This document shows, in pieces, positions 52,184-61,348 of a stretch of 64,000 bases of DNA. Position 1 is the stretch's first letter, and the number at the start of each line of letters is the position of its first letter. The stretch comes from Flavobacterium sp. CECT 9288 (lineage in GTDB: Bacteria > Bacteroidota > Bacteroidia > Flavobacteriales > Flavobacteriaceae). Position numbers and translations under genes: made by a program. The stretch is from NCBI RefSeq assembly GCF_918731615.1, contig NZ_OU957226.1, positions 2,109,501 to 2,173,500 on the forward strand, given 5' to 3'. The notes under the pieces were generated by a model. It was not told the DNA's origin. It did no database searches and saw nothing but the letters and a program-made list of their open reading frames with translations.

Positions 52184-52957
52184 ATGTCTAAACTTGCAGC
52201 TCAAGATAAATTTTTAGATTTATCAGATTACGGGAGATTTTTTGGAAAATTTCTTGCCAACCAATTAAAAGATACGCGCTTCACTCCCATTCATGTTACG
52301 GTCCTTTTTGGCATTTCTGGACTATTAGCCATTTATAGTATTTTGCAAGGACATTACTTTTGGGCTGCATTTTTCTTAATCCTAAAGTCAGGAATTGATG
52401 CTGCCGATGGTGAGCTTGCAAGGTTAAAAAAAACGCCTTCTTACACGGGTAGATATCTTGATAGCGTGTTTGATATTGTATTGAATTTTTTGTTTTTAAT
52501 GACCATTTGCTATGTTTCTAAAACCACTTTACTTCCTACAATTTTAGCCTTTATTGGTATTCAACTACAAGGTACTTTATACAATTATTACTATGTTATT
52601 TTAAGAACAAAATCTGTAGGAGGGGATACCACAAGCAAAATATTTGAGCATAAATCTCCACGAGCTTTACCGGGAGAAACACAAAAATCAGTAGATATTT
52701 TATTCGCCATCTACACAATAGTTTATGGAGTTTTTGATAAAATCATACACGCTCTTGATCCTGATGCATACAAAGTAAAAACATTCCCTAACTGGTTTAT
52801 GACCTTGCTTTCTATATATGGACTAGGCTTTCAATTGCTATTAATTGCAGTTTTACTTGCGCTTGACTGCATTGAGTACATCATACCTTTCTTTATCTTT
52901 TACACTACTTTTATTTTAGTCTTAATAGGTATTAGAAAACTTGTTTTTAAGGCATAA
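52184..52957 (+). CDS. CDP-alcohol phosphatidyltransferase family protein
   Basis: A 257-residue inner-membrane enzyme with about six hydrophobic segments and the full motif D-x2-D-G-x2-A-R-x8-G-x3-D-x3-D, seen as DAADGELAR then GRYLDSVFD (residues 67-90). It transfers a phosphoalcohol from CDP-linked donors such as CDP-diacylglycerol. The substrate is not clear from sequence; it differs from classic PgsA and PssA layouts. No neighbour resolves it. Confidence 0.85.
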   Translation: MSKLAAQDKFLDLSDYGRFFGKFLANQLKDTRFTPIHVTVLFGISGLLAIYSILQGHYFWAAFFLILKSGIDAADGELARLKKTPSYTGRYLDSVFDIVLNFLFLMTICYVSKTTLLPTILAFIGIQLQGTLYNYYYVILRTKSVGGDTTSKIFEHKSPRALPGETQKSVDILFAIYTIVYGVFDKIIHALDPDAYKVKTFPNWFMTLLSIYGLGFQLLLIAVLLALDCIEYIIPFFIFYTTFILVLIGIRKLVFKA

Positions 52958-53195
52958 ACCCATCATAGACAATATCTATACCTATTAACTAAAAACCACA
53001 TTACCATAACTTTAAAACAAAACAATTGCAGCTATAATTTAACACCTTATTTCAAATCAACGCATGTTGTAAACAAGTATTAAATACTATTAGCTATTGG
53101 AATTATGCAATACATTTAAAGAATTGTATAACATTTAAACAACTAAATTTTACCAAATTTGTGAATAACAAATAGTAATTTAAAAATTAGACATT

Positions 53196-53378
53196 ATGCC
53201 AAATTCAAATGAGATTAAAGGAACCTGGAATGAGTTGAAAGGAAAACTGAAACAAAAATTTGCCGATCTTACTGAAGATGATTTATTGTACGAAGAGGGT
53301 AAAGAAGATGTAATGTGGGGTAAATTACAACAAAAATTAGGCAAGACAGAAAAAGAAATTAAATCTTTACTTGACTAG
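53196..53378 (+). CDS. CsbD-like stress protein
   Basis: A 60-residue, highly charged protein of the CsbD family: [26 protein letters not shown], then [18 protein letters not shown]. CsbD proteins are induced by general stress in several bacteria; their role is unknown. The 238-bp gap upstream is A/T-rich with no exact -7 box, though CCAAATTTG is a near match. Confidence 0.88.
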   Translation: MPNSNEIKGTWNELKGKLKQKFADLTEDDLLYEEGKEDVMWGKLQQKLGKTEKEIKSLLD

Positions 53379-53395
53379 TTTTTGATTACAGGGAC

Positions 53396-53470
53396 AAGTG
53401 TTTATAGTACCGTTTTTAAAATATTATTGATTTGAATTCTTTTTAAAAACAGTGCTAGAAACACTTTTTT
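53396..53470. terminator. Long bidirectional hairpin between csbD and LytTR gene
   Basis: Arms 53396-53421 and 53440-53466 pair over about 26 bp with three mismatches and end in a T-run (plus strand). It lies between two convergent genes. Confidence 0.75.
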
Positions 53471-53485
53471 TGGACTACAAAAAAA

Positions 53486-54253
53486 CTATCCTATCCAAGT
53501 CTTAAAATCAGTTACTTTTTCACGACTTACAACTACCTCATCCTCTTTGTAAGTGGGTAAAACAACCTTCAATCTAGAGTTGCTATAAAGGACAATTTCC
53601 TTAATTGCTTTCATAGGAATTATAAACTTTCTGCTAATTCTAAAAAAATCTTTGGGGTCTAATCCCTGTTCTAAATTTTCTAGAGTAACATCTATTAAAT
53701 AATTTCTGTTGTCATACGTGTGAATGTATGTGCCTTTGTTTTCGCTAAAAAAACATTCAATTTCTTCTATTGAAATTACTTTGAGATGCTGCCCTATTTT
53801 TACGGTAAAACGTTTTTTATAATTTTTTTCAAAAGGATTGGATAGCATCTTTTTGATTTGTTCAAAATCAATTGCGAGGTTTTGAATAGGTACTTCTTGT
53901 TTAGGCAAAAGCGATTTAAATTTGGCAACAGCCACTTCTAAATCATCTTCGTCAATTGGTTTCAAGAGGTAGTCAATACTATTCAATTTAAAAGCCCTTA
54001 ATGCATACTCATCATAAGCCGTTGTAAAAATTACAGCACTTTTAATTTCAACTTTTTCGAAAATCTCAAACGATAATCCATCTGATAGCTGAATGTCTAA
54101 AAAAATCAAATCGGGATGTTCGTTTGCAGAAAACCACTGCACCGCTTCTTCTACAGAGTGAAGCATCGTTTGAACTTGTACGCCTAACTTTTCCACTTTA
54201 CGTTGTAAAAGTCGTGCAGCTGGTTTCTCGTCTTCTATAATTAATGTTGTCAT
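53486..54253 (-). CDS. LytTR-type response regulator
   Basis: A 255-residue regulator with an N-terminal receiver domain (about 1-115; phosphorylated Asp in LIFLDIQLSDG, conserved Lys in YLLKPIDEDD) and a C-terminal LytTR DNA-binding domain (about 150-250; KVISIEEIECFFSENKGTYI, FFRISRKFIIPM). It is the last gene of a unit starting with a LytS-type kinase, so the two form a two-component system. The target genes are unknown. Confidence 0.93.
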   Translation of the reverse strand: MTTLIIEDEKPAARLLQRKVEKLGVQVQTMLHSVEEAVQWFSANEHPDLIFLDIQLSDGLSFEIFEKVEIKSAVIFTTAYDEYALRAFKLNSIDYLLKPIDEDDLEVAVAKFKSLLPKQEVPIQNLAIDFEQIKKMLSNPFEKNYKKRFTVKIGQHLKVISIEEIECFFSENKGTYIHTYDNRNYLIDVTLENLEQGLDPKDFFRISRKFIIPMKAIKEIVLYSNSRLKVVLPTYKEDEVVVSREKVTDFKTWIG

Positions 54254-54319
54254 GAATGGTTATGCTTGCTTTATAAATGATTGTTTGGCTTTTATTGCTG
54301 AGTAAAAATAAGAATTTAG

Positions 54320-54628
54320 TTATTCCCAATTCGAGTTTTTTTGTTTCTCCATTAGTTCTTTGATTTTACGCTCTTCCCAATCGCGTCCTAAAAATACTGG
54401 CGGTAAAAAAACCGATAATCCATGTGCGGCTAAACCAATTCCCCAAAATAAAGCAGTAGCAAAATTTTTCCATTGAAAATAGCTTTCGTCTGGCTTCAGG
54501 TTTTGTGTATTCAACACTATAATCATTATATTAATGACTATATAAACAATAAGGTGCGTATAAAAACCTTTAATTTTTCGAACTCTTTTTAGTGCATTAT
54601 CGTACGCTATTTGATCTGTTGTAGTCAT
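54320..54628 (-). CDS. 2TM domain protein
   Basis: A 102-residue protein with the 2TM domain: an amphipathic start ALKRVRKIKGFYTHLIVYIV, two membrane helices (about 22-40 and 60-82), and the cytosolic end FLGRDWEERKIKELM. The same pattern is fused to the kinase upstream and repeated in the preceding gene. Start is 3 bp after the stop of the other 2TM gene. Function unknown. Confidence 0.88.
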   Translation of the reverse strand: MTTTDQIAYDNALKRVRKIKGFYTHLIVYIVINIMIIVLNTQNLKPDESYFQWKNFATALFWGIGLAAHGLSVFLPPVFLGRDWEERKIKELMEKQKNSNWE

Positions 54629-54630
54629 GA

Positions 54631-54945
54631 TTACTCGTAGGTATTAGTTTTGTTTTTCTCTTCTTGAATGTATTGTTTCATTTTTCTTTCTTCCCAATTT
54701 TGTCCAAAAAATGGAAGCCAATTGAAAACTCTAATGGCGTGAAATAAAAGTCCAATTCCCCAACTTCCGAAAGTCCAAAGGAAAAAAATGTAATTTGGAG
54801 AATACCTAAAATTTATTAGGATCAGAATTCCATTTACAATTATAAATGAAGCAAGATGTGAATAAAACCCTTTTAACTCCTCCACTTGCTTTTTAGCGCT
54901 TTGATACTGCTCAAATTCGCTATTGTTTGATTTATTTAGTTCCAT
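54631..54945 (-). CDS. 2TM domain protein
   Basis: A 104-residue protein starting MELNKSNNSEF, with the 2TM layout: QVEELKGFYSHLASFIIV, two membrane helices, and FFGQNWEERKMKQYI. Its start overlaps the kinase gene by 10 bp, so the two are coupled. An earlier in-frame start at 54996 would extend further into the kinase gene and adds only a basic stretch. Confidence 0.86.
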   Translation of the reverse strand: MELNKSNNSEFEQYQSAKKQVEELKGFYSHLASFIIVNGILILINFRYSPNYIFFLWTFGSWGIGLLFHAIRVFNWLPFFGQNWEERKMKQYIQEEKNKTNTYE

Positions 54946-56267
54946 TTGTTTGTTTTGTTTTTGTTTAAAATTTGTTGAATTTTTTGCTCTTCCCAATTTT
55001 TACCGTACCCAAAGGTCTCGAGTGCATGAAACGTAAGTCCCATTCCCCAACCCAGAAGCGGGAACCAAAACCATTGAAAAGGATGTGGCGAACTCAGGTT
55101 AACGATGATTAAAATGGGGATTACAATACAGTACGAAATTAAATTTCCGTAAAATCCTTTTAATCTTTCTACTCTTTCTTTAGCTCTAGCGTAGGCTAAA
55201 TTTTCGTTGCTAATTGTATTTGTTTCCATAGCGGCTATTTGTTTGGTTAATATAGGAATCAGCACTTTAAAGTGTGTTTCCGTTTGTTCTACTAAAACTT
55301 TTCTCTTTGATAGCAAGGCATAACGGCTCACAATGTTTTGCAATCCTACTCCTTGACGGTCTTGTAATACTTCTTTTTTTTGCAAATTATTTTGAACAAC
55401 CAGGTAATTATCCTGAATGAATATGGTAATTTGCAAGGGTTTATTTTCACTTACTACGTTATGCTTGATGGTGTTTTCAAGTAATAACTGTAAAGATAAT
55501 GGCACTACCCTAGCTTCTAAATTATCAAAATCAGTTGGTAATTGAAAGGTGATGCTGTTTTCAAATCGCATTTTCAATAAATTCATATAGGTTTTGGCAA
55601 AAGCCAATTCCTCGGCAACACTTACAAGCTCTTTGTCCTTTTGTTCTAAAACATATCGATAAATTTTAGATAAAGAGGTTGTAAAACGCTGTGCATTTTC
55701 AGGATTTTCCTCTATGAGTGAACTCAAAACATTCAAACTATTGAATAAAAAATGAGGATCAATTTGATTTTTTAAACTTTCGAATTTGGCATTGGCTGTA
55801 CCAGCAATAATTTTTTGTTCTTTAACTTTATTCTCATTGTACGCTTTGTAAAAATAGATGGCATGTATGGTTAGCGTAACAAAAAAAGTTATAATACTGG
55901 ATACAATGTAGCTCTCTGGGTTTTCATTTTCCAAAAACTCTTGCAAACTTTTGTTGTTATAGACTACTTCTTCAAACAAGTGCAATAAAAAAATTACGAT
56001 TAAAGACAGGACAACCGAGCCCGCGAAACCAACAAACAATCTCTTTTTAGAAAAACGTTCCACAAATAAAGCGTCCAATTTTATAAAAAAAAGTGCATTG
56101 GTACCATATAATGTGAGCGTATACAAAGCCGTGAACAAAAAGTGAGTTAGCAATCGCTGGTTAAATCCTATTGTACCGCCCATAACTACCGTAAATAATT
56201 GCATTAAGACAAAAATTACTAAGGTTAGTTTGAATGCTTTTTGTAATTGTTGAAGAAATAAGTTCAT
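54936..56267 (-). CDS. LytS-type sensor histidine kinase fused to a 2TM domain
   Basis: A 443-residue protein. Four N-terminal membrane helices (about 13-145) are followed by a His_kinase domain with the phosphorylated His in QIDPHFLFNSL (near 173) and an ATPase part with LLLENTIKHNV. A further 95 residues at the C-terminus (about 350-443) form a complete 2TM domain: ERVERLKGFYGNLISYCIV, two helices, GYGKNWEEQKIQQIL. The kinase phosphorylates the LytTR regulator downstream; the fused 2TM domain may sense the membrane or bind the two separate 2TM proteins. Confidence 0.92.
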   Translation of the reverse strand: MNLFLQQLQKAFKLTLVIFVLMQLFTVVMGGTIGFNQRLLTHFLFTALYTLTLYGTNALFFIKLDALFVERFSKKRLFVGFAGSVVLSLIVIFLLHLFEEVVYNNKSLQEFLENENPESYIVSSIITFFVTLTIHAIYFYKAYNENKVKEQKIIAGTANAKFESLKNQIDPHFLFNSLNVLSSLIEENPENAQRFTTSLSKIYRYVLEQKDKELVSVAEELAFAKTYMNLLKMRFENSITFQLPTDFDNLEARVVPLSLQLLLENTIKHNVVSENKPLQITIFIQDNYLVVQNNLQKKEVLQDRQGVGLQNIVSRYALLSKRKVLVEQTETHFKVLIPILTKQIAAMETNTISNENLAYARAKERVERLKGFYGNLISYCIVIPILIIVNLSSPHPFQWFWFPLLGWGMGLTFHALETFGYGKNWEEQKIQQILNKNKTNKWN

Positions 56268-56320
56268 TTTATAAATTCTTTAGTTTCCTGCTAGTCACAG
56301 CAACGTCAATTGTTTTAATT

Positions 56321-56986
56321 TTATTTACAATTTTTTTGAGCCGTTTGTGCTCTTTCTAATCCCCATGAAGGTGAAAAAACTGTTTCAGGTTTAAAAGTAG
56401 CAAAAAGTCCAATAGCTTTTTCAATTTGCGCACACATTGGTTTAGTATCCGTTCCCCAGAATTTCGCTCCTCCAATTTCAAATTCGGCTTTACAAAACAC
56501 AACTCTTGGGTTTTCAGGAGCAATAGCCTTTGCTTTTCCATACAATTCCATTACGGGTCCAGCTAATTTTTGTCCGTTTGTCATGGGATCAAAAGCAATC
56601 CAAGCGGTATGAATCATGGCTTGAACCACAAGCAACTCTGCATTATTAGGGTTTTTATCTATTTCAACATCAAGGGCTTTTTGAGCTTTATCAAGCAATA
56701 AACTTACTTGCTCTTTATCCTTTGTGCCAAAAGCTGCATTTGTATTTACCAGTGCCACATAATAATTTGGCAACCAGCTTGATTTTTCAGCAGCTGCAAT
56801 TCTTTCAAATAAAGCCGATGCTTCGGTACTTTTTCCTTCACCCCACAATTGAAGTGCCTTACCCATACCTTGTTCAAATTGGCCTTGAGCCGAAATATAA
56901 GAACTGATAAACAATACGATGGTAACAATAATTTTACTCATAACTTTAGTTGTTTTAATTGGATTTTGGTTCATTGTTGTTTTCAT
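56321..56986 (-). CDS. Exported TPR-like protein of unknown function
   Basis: Up to 221 residues with a signal peptide (MSKIIVTIVLFISSYISAQG; start may be 56941 rather than 56986, removing 15 residues). The mature part is helical with TPR-like periodicity (GKSTEASALFERIAA, LLVVQAMIHTAWIAF, LYGKAKAIAPENPRVVF). It sits just upstream of the kinase operon on the same strand, 53 bp away, and may be its first gene or a periplasmic partner. A -7 element lies 62 bp upstream. Confidence 0.7.
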   Translation of the reverse strand: MKTTMNQNPIKTTKVMSKIIVTIVLFISSYISAQGQFEQGMGKALQLWGEGKSTEASALFERIAAAEKSSWLPNYYVALVNTNAAFGTKDKEQVSLLLDKAQKALDVEIDKNPNNAELLVVQAMIHTAWIAFDPMTNGQKLAGPVMELYGKAKAIAPENPRVVFCKAEFEIGGAKFWGTDTKPMCAQIEKAIGLFATFKPETVFSPSWGLERAQTAQKNCK

Positions 56987-57047
56987 AATTTTTTGATTTT
57001 AAGATTATTTGATATGATGTTTGAAACGCTTTGTTTTAATTACACTT

Positions 57048-57055
57048 CAAAAGTA
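57048..57055 (-). promoter_or_regulatory. -7 element TACTTTTG upstream of the TPR-like/kinase unit
   Basis: Exact TAnnTTTG on the minus strand, 62 bp before the start at 56986. No -33 TTG at normal spacing. Confidence 0.45.
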
Positions 57056-57216
57056 GATTGCTTTTTAAAGCTTAAAAATTGATTCCTACCGAACTGTAGA
57101 ATTTAATGGATGAGTTGTATTTTTTAGTTGCAAAGGTTCTTTGGTTCTAAGGTTCAAAGTAATAAATTTGAAGATTTGCAGGCTTAGCATCTTAGTTTCT
57201 TTGCGACTTTGGACCT

Positions 57217-59376
57217 TTATAAATTCTTTAACTGATTGTCTTTTTTATCGTTGCTGATGGTCCAAAAGAATCCTACGAAGAAAAAACGATCTGCGGTTGG
57301 AATGATTTCTCTACGGTTGTAAATGCCAGCGCTGTTTGGATTTTTAGCGTATTCGTACCCAAATACATTTTGAGTTCCTAAAATATTTGAGACAGAGAAA
57401 TATAAAATTTTCTGTGGAGCCAATAAATACGCCCAATTAAAGCTTAAATTATTAAAATCTTTCGTTTTACCGTTCATGAATTTTGTTTCATTGGGATTGT
57501 TGAACGGGCGACCTGAACTGTAGGAATTCGTAAATCCTATTTGCGATTTCCAGTTTGTAATAAAGTATTTTGTAACGATCGACAAGCTGTGATCAGCAAC
57601 AAAACTTGGTGTGACTGCGGCCTTGAAATTTCTATAATCTCTTTCGGTGTCTATGTAGGAATAGGAAATCCAGTATACTAAATTTTTAACTGATTTTTCA
57701 TCTCTCCAAAACAAGTCTAAGCCTGTAGCGTATCCTGAACCAGAATTATCATAATTTGAATTGAAAGCAGCTACATCAGTATCAAATTTTACCAAGTCAC
57801 GATAGTTTTTGTAATAGGTTTCGGCTCTAAAAGTTTTTCCGTTTTTAGCATACTGAAAGTTTAAAAGATAATGTGATGCTTTTTCGCTTTCTAAAGGAGT
57901 ATTTACGGTATACTTGAGGTAATCAGCGTTAGGAGTTTGAGTAAAATCGCCATAAGCAAATGAAAACTGACTGTTTTTAGCCATTTTGTAGGCAAAAGAA
58001 ACTCTTGGCGAAATAGCGTTTTCGTTTAAAACACTATTATTTGCTGCGCGTATTCCCACTTTTGCCGCCCATTTTTTAGAGAAGAAAATATCAGCTTCAG
58101 TGTACACTGCTGCTATGTTTGAATCATATCCACTGTTAAAAACCATACCCGAATTTTGGTTGAAATTCTCATGGAATTGGGTAACAAAATAATCCGCTCC
58201 AAAAGACAGTTTTAATCGATCTGAGAAACTTTTTTTCAACTTCACTTTTAAATGAGCTGCATTTTCTTCATTGGTCACTTTATCTGTATCTAAGTTTATG
58301 GCATTGTTGCTGTAGCCATAACTCAATCCAGAGGTAATTTGCCAGTTGTTCCCAAAAACTCCTTTGTAGGACGTATTAAAATAGAAATTGTTGTTATTTA
58401 AATCTACTCTTATTTTCTCTGGAGAATTAATGTTTTCTTGATTGATATCAAATTTTGAAGCGTCAAATGCAGCGTATACTTTTAAAATACCATTATTGAA
58501 ATTATAGCGATACACCGTTTCTCCAGAAAGGGATTGAAAAGGACTGTTCCAATCTACGTTTTGAGGAATCGCAGCTTGATAAGGAGCAAGATTCAAATAA
58601 TTAGCATTCACACTCAAGGAACTTTTTTTCCATTTTTGGGTATTCCCAATTCCTAAACCTACGGTCATCAAACTAATTTCGGTTTTGTTTTGATCTGGAT
58701 TATCCTGCGTATTGAGTAACAACACACTGGATAATGCTTCGCCATATTCGGCAGAATAGCCACCGGTAGAAAAAGCGATTCCGCTAAATAAAAACGGTGA
58801 AAATCGACCGCGAGTAGGTAAATTGTTAGCTGTTGCTCCATACGGTTGCGCTACACGAATGCCATCTACAAATGTTTGTGTCTCATTAGCCTCGCCACCA
58901 CGAACAAACAATCTTCCGTCCTCGCCTACTGTTTGCGTTCCAGGTAAGGTTTGCAAAGCCGCAATGATATTCCCTGCTGATCCTGCCGTGGTCACAATAT
59001 CTAAGGGTTTTAACACCGAAACTCTCGATTTATCGCCCGCTTCAAATGTTCCTGCAGTAATTACAACGGCATCAAGCGCTGTAACACTTGAACTTAGTTT
59101 AATAGTTTTATCCGTAAAACTAGCCACATCAATTGCAGTTCTTGAAGTTTCATAGATCAAAAAACTCACTACTAAGGTTTGATTTCCCGTAGCTGTAGTT
59201 GTAAAACTAAAACTACCAGAATCAGAACTTGTGGCGCCGTCATAGGTTCCTTCTATAAAAATGTTAGCTCCTGCAACAGGCTTTCCTTTTTCATCTACTA
59301 CTTTACCTGAGATTGTTTTTTGAGCCAAAAGAAAAGAGCTAACTACTAAAAATAAAAATGTGAGTGTGGTTTTCAT
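57217..59376 (-). CDS. TonB-dependent outer-membrane receptor
   Basis: A 719-residue receptor: signal peptide (1-18), carboxypeptidase-regulatory-like domain (about 20-105, ISGKVVDEKGKPVAGANIFIEG), TonB plug (about 125-225, with LPGTQTVGEDGRLFVRGG) and a 22-strand-type beta-barrel ending in FFVGFFWTISN. It moves a large substrate across the outer membrane using TonB energy. No susD-like partner is adjacent, so carbohydrate uptake is not implied; iron complexes or peptides are possible. Confidence 0.92.
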   Translation of the reverse strand: MKTTLTFLFLVVSSFLLAQKTISGKVVDEKGKPVAGANIFIEGTYDGATSSDSGSFSFTTTATGNQTLVVSFLIYETSRTAIDVASFTDKTIKLSSSVTALDAVVITAGTFEAGDKSRVSVLKPLDIVTTAGSAGNIIAALQTLPGTQTVGEDGRLFVRGGEANETQTFVDGIRVAQPYGATANNLPTRGRFSPFLFSGIAFSTGGYSAEYGEALSSVLLLNTQDNPDQNKTEISLMTVGLGIGNTQKWKKSSLSVNANYLNLAPYQAAIPQNVDWNSPFQSLSGETVYRYNFNNGILKVYAAFDASKFDINQENINSPEKIRVDLNNNNFYFNTSYKGVFGNNWQITSGLSYGYSNNAINLDTDKVTNEENAAHLKVKLKKSFSDRLKLSFGADYFVTQFHENFNQNSGMVFNSGYDSNIAAVYTEADIFFSKKWAAKVGIRAANNSVLNENAISPRVSFAYKMAKNSQFSFAYGDFTQTPNADYLKYTVNTPLESEKASHYLLNFQYAKNGKTFRAETYYKNYRDLVKFDTDVAAFNSNYDNSGSGYATGLDLFWRDEKSVKNLVYWISYSYIDTERDYRNFKAAVTPSFVADHSLSIVTKYFITNWKSQIGFTNSYSSGRPFNNPNETKFMNGKTKDFNNLSFNWAYLLAPQKILYFSVSNILGTQNVFGYEYAKNPNSAGIYNRREIIPTADRFFFVGFFWTISNDKKDNQLKNL

Positions 59377-59399
59377 ATTGTTGTGATAATTTGATGAAC

Positions 59400-59407
59400 C
59401 AAAAGTA
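59400..59407 (-). promoter_or_regulatory. -7 element TACTTTTG for the TonB receptor gene
   Basis: Exact TAnnTTTG on the minus strand with an 18-nt leader. Confidence 0.6.
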
Positions 59408-59795
59408 TCTCAGAAAAAAAGCTTTGAAAACAGAACCTTACTCAACTGTTGAAAATGAATGCTGAGTTGTGATTTATTATTTTGTGCAGGAAAAAAAAGA
59501 ATTTAAAGTACAGAAAGTGGAAGTGAGTTTTGCAAAGAATTCAAAAGCGAAAAGAGGTTTTAAGAAAATTTTGTTATCAAACTGCGGTGACCTTAGGTTT
59601 TTAAACTATTGAAATAAATCCTATTTTCTATAAGTGGGTACTATTTACAAATGTATCGATAATCCCGATGCTTCAAGAGAACTGGATTGTATTAGCTGAT
59701 TGTGTTTCTGTGACTAACTATTTGTAGTTGGTTATGGTGTGCTCCAAGTAATTATTAAACAATCAAAAAAAATATTTTTCTTACAAAAATTTTGA

Positions 59796-59803
59796 TATAT
59801 TTG
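59796..59803 (+). promoter_or_regulatory. -7 element TATATTTG upstream of the gene at 59936
   Basis: Exact TAnnTTTG, implying a leader of about 128 nt, unusually long here. No -33 at normal spacing. Confidence 0.35.
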
Positions 59804-59935
59804 TTTGAAAGATTACTCCGCCTATTCGCTGTCGTTATGGTTGATTTTTTTTTAACAGTCTGACTTTATTTATGATAGCTACACGCTAGAATATAGCTAA
59901 AATGAATTAAACCTTTAAACTTTAATTTTATAATT

Positions 59936-60358
59936 ATGAAAAATTTAAAAATGCTAATTACTTTGATATTAGGGACAATTGCTACAACTAGTTATTCTCA
60001 AATAACTACCGCATTTTACACTAATGATTCAAATTCAAAAATAGCAATTGGTTATGAATTTAATGAAAAATTATGGACTGATTTAAGAATTTACTCAGGA
60101 ACAAATATTGACAATTTTACACCTGAAGTAGTTTTAAATTATAATTTTTTGCGAAAAGAAAATTATTACACATATATTGGTGGAGGAATAATACTAAATA
60201 ACATCAATGGTGTAGTTGTTCCTATCGGAGTTGGAATAAAACCATTTGAAAATCTTAAGAATTTATCAATAAACATTGAGTGTAATCCTTTATATGAGAC
60301 AGATTTAGAGGATTTATTTATTAGAGGGTTCATAGGAATAAGATATAAGATTAATTAA
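59936..60358 (+). CDS. Small exported beta-barrel-like protein
   Basis: A 140-residue protein with a signal peptide (about 1-21, cleavage near YSQ) and alternating hydrophobic strands with aromatic girdles (FYTNDSNSKIAIGYEF, YYTYIGGGIILNN, FIGIRYKIN). The final Phe/Tyr-rich strand suggests a small outer-membrane beta-barrel. No family or function recognised. Confidence 0.65.
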   Translation: MKNLKMLITLILGTIATTSYSQITTAFYTNDSNSKIAIGYEFNEKLWTDLRIYSGTNIDNFTPEVVLNYNFLRKENYYTYIGGGIILNNINGVVVPIGVGIKPFENLKNLSINIECNPLYETDLEDLFIRGFIGIRYKIN

Positions 60359-60664
60359 AAAACTATAGCTAATGACTAAAGTTTCGTTGCGTACGCAGTA
60401 CGAACATTAAAACTTTTGCTGAATCCTAATCGACGGACAGCCTGCAACCTTTCATTTACAGTAACGATGGTGTTGTCGTAAAATTTTGAGAGAGAATCAT
60501 AAGAGGAATTAGTGTCCTCTTTTTTTGTGATGTAGCAACACAATAGACTTTGCATCAAGATCATTTTGTAGTTTAAATCAATTATATTTACGTTGAAATC
60601 AATAGAAAACTAAGATTTTAAGTCCTAATAAAGGTAGTGGCAATACCAAAAAACAGATTGAATA
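60359..60664. other. Non-coding 306 bp with repeat copy 1
   Basis: Contains copy 1 of a direct repeat (60501-60593) and before it a short stretch with GTACG repeats. No coding frame supported; a minus-strand frame of 62 codons at 60376-60564 overlaps the repeat and has no protein-like features. Confidence 0.5.
60501..60593 (+). repeat. Direct repeat, copy 1 (about 92 bp)
   Basis: AAGAGGAATTAGTGTCC followed by a T-run, then GTAGCAACAC, ATCATTTTGTAGTTTAAATC and TATATTTACG. A second copy at 61502-61592 differs at about ten positions and by one indel. Each copy lies roughly 70-100 bp upstream of a gene for a secreted protein. Confidence 0.8.
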
Positions 60665-61348
60665 ATGAAATTATCTTTTACCTTTTTTTTGCTGATGTTT
60701 TTGTTTATCAATTTATCTTTTGGACAAAATAAATTTGAAAGTAAAAATGGTTCAAAGAAATACATCGCAGATATTATTGTAGAAAATTGCTCCGAAGAAA
60801 ACTGTCAAGGTTCTGGAACGATAAAATTAATTGATAAAACGAGTAAAAAAGTATTTCAAACTTTTACATCAGAAGATTTATTCTTCTATCTTGATCAAAA
60901 TCGTTCTTTAAACAGTAAAGAACTTTCTAATGAAGAAAGTCCATTAATTTTCCTTGATTTTAACTTTGATGAAAATGAAGATTTGGCAATAAGAAATGGA
61001 AACAACAGTAGTTACGGAGGACCTTCGTATGATGTTTACGTTTCTAACTCTTCAAAAACAAAGTTTATCTTGAGTGATGAATTAACTGACCTTGCCGCTG
61101 GAAACTTAGGAATGTTTGAAATTGATAGTAAAAGAAAAAGAATAATTACAAATTCTAAATCTGGTTGTTGTTGGCATCAAAGCTCGGAATACATTGTTAT
61201 ACCCAAAATAGGATTAAAATTAGTCTATTCGCAAGAGGAAAATGCGACAGGTGGCGAATTTGTGGAAGTAACGACTAAAGAATTAATTAAGAACAAATGG
61301 AAAACTAAGATTAAAAAATACAAAATAAAAGAATTTTATAAAGATTGA
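60665..61348 (+). CDS. Exported XAC2610-like protein
   Basis: A 227-residue protein with a signal peptide (about 1-20). The middle has LDFNFDENEDLAIRNGNN and SYGGPSYDVYVSNSS, which resembles XAC2610-related proteins, with a Ca-like Asp-rich turn. Function is unknown. A Cys pair (CCWHQSSEY) is conserved in relatives as far as I recall. Copy 1 of the direct repeat lies upstream. Confidence 0.65.
   Translation: MKLSFTFFLLMFLFINLSFGQNKFESKNGSKKYIADIIVENCSEENCQGSGTIKLIDKTSKKVFQTFTSEDLFFYLDQNRSLNSKELSNEESPLIFLDFNFDENEDLAIRNGNNSSYGGPSYDVYVSNSSKTKFILSDELTDLAAGNLGMFEIDSKRKRIITNSKSGCCWHQSSEYIVIPKIGLKLVYSQEENATGGEFVEVTTKELIKNKWKTKIKKYKIKEFYKD

Larger units (their letters stand above)
59377..59935. other. 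Non-coding 559 bp between divergent genes
   Basis: Apart from the receptor promoter (59400-59407) and a plus-strand -7 match TATATTTG at 59796-59803, 132 bp before the next gene, no coding frame, repeat or strong hairpin was seen. Base composition is as uneven as expected for accessory DNA. Confidence 0.6.

Noticed and set aside
60376..60564. Minus-strand open frame of 62 codons
   Set aside because: It overlaps repeat copy 1 and shows no protein-like features or promoter.
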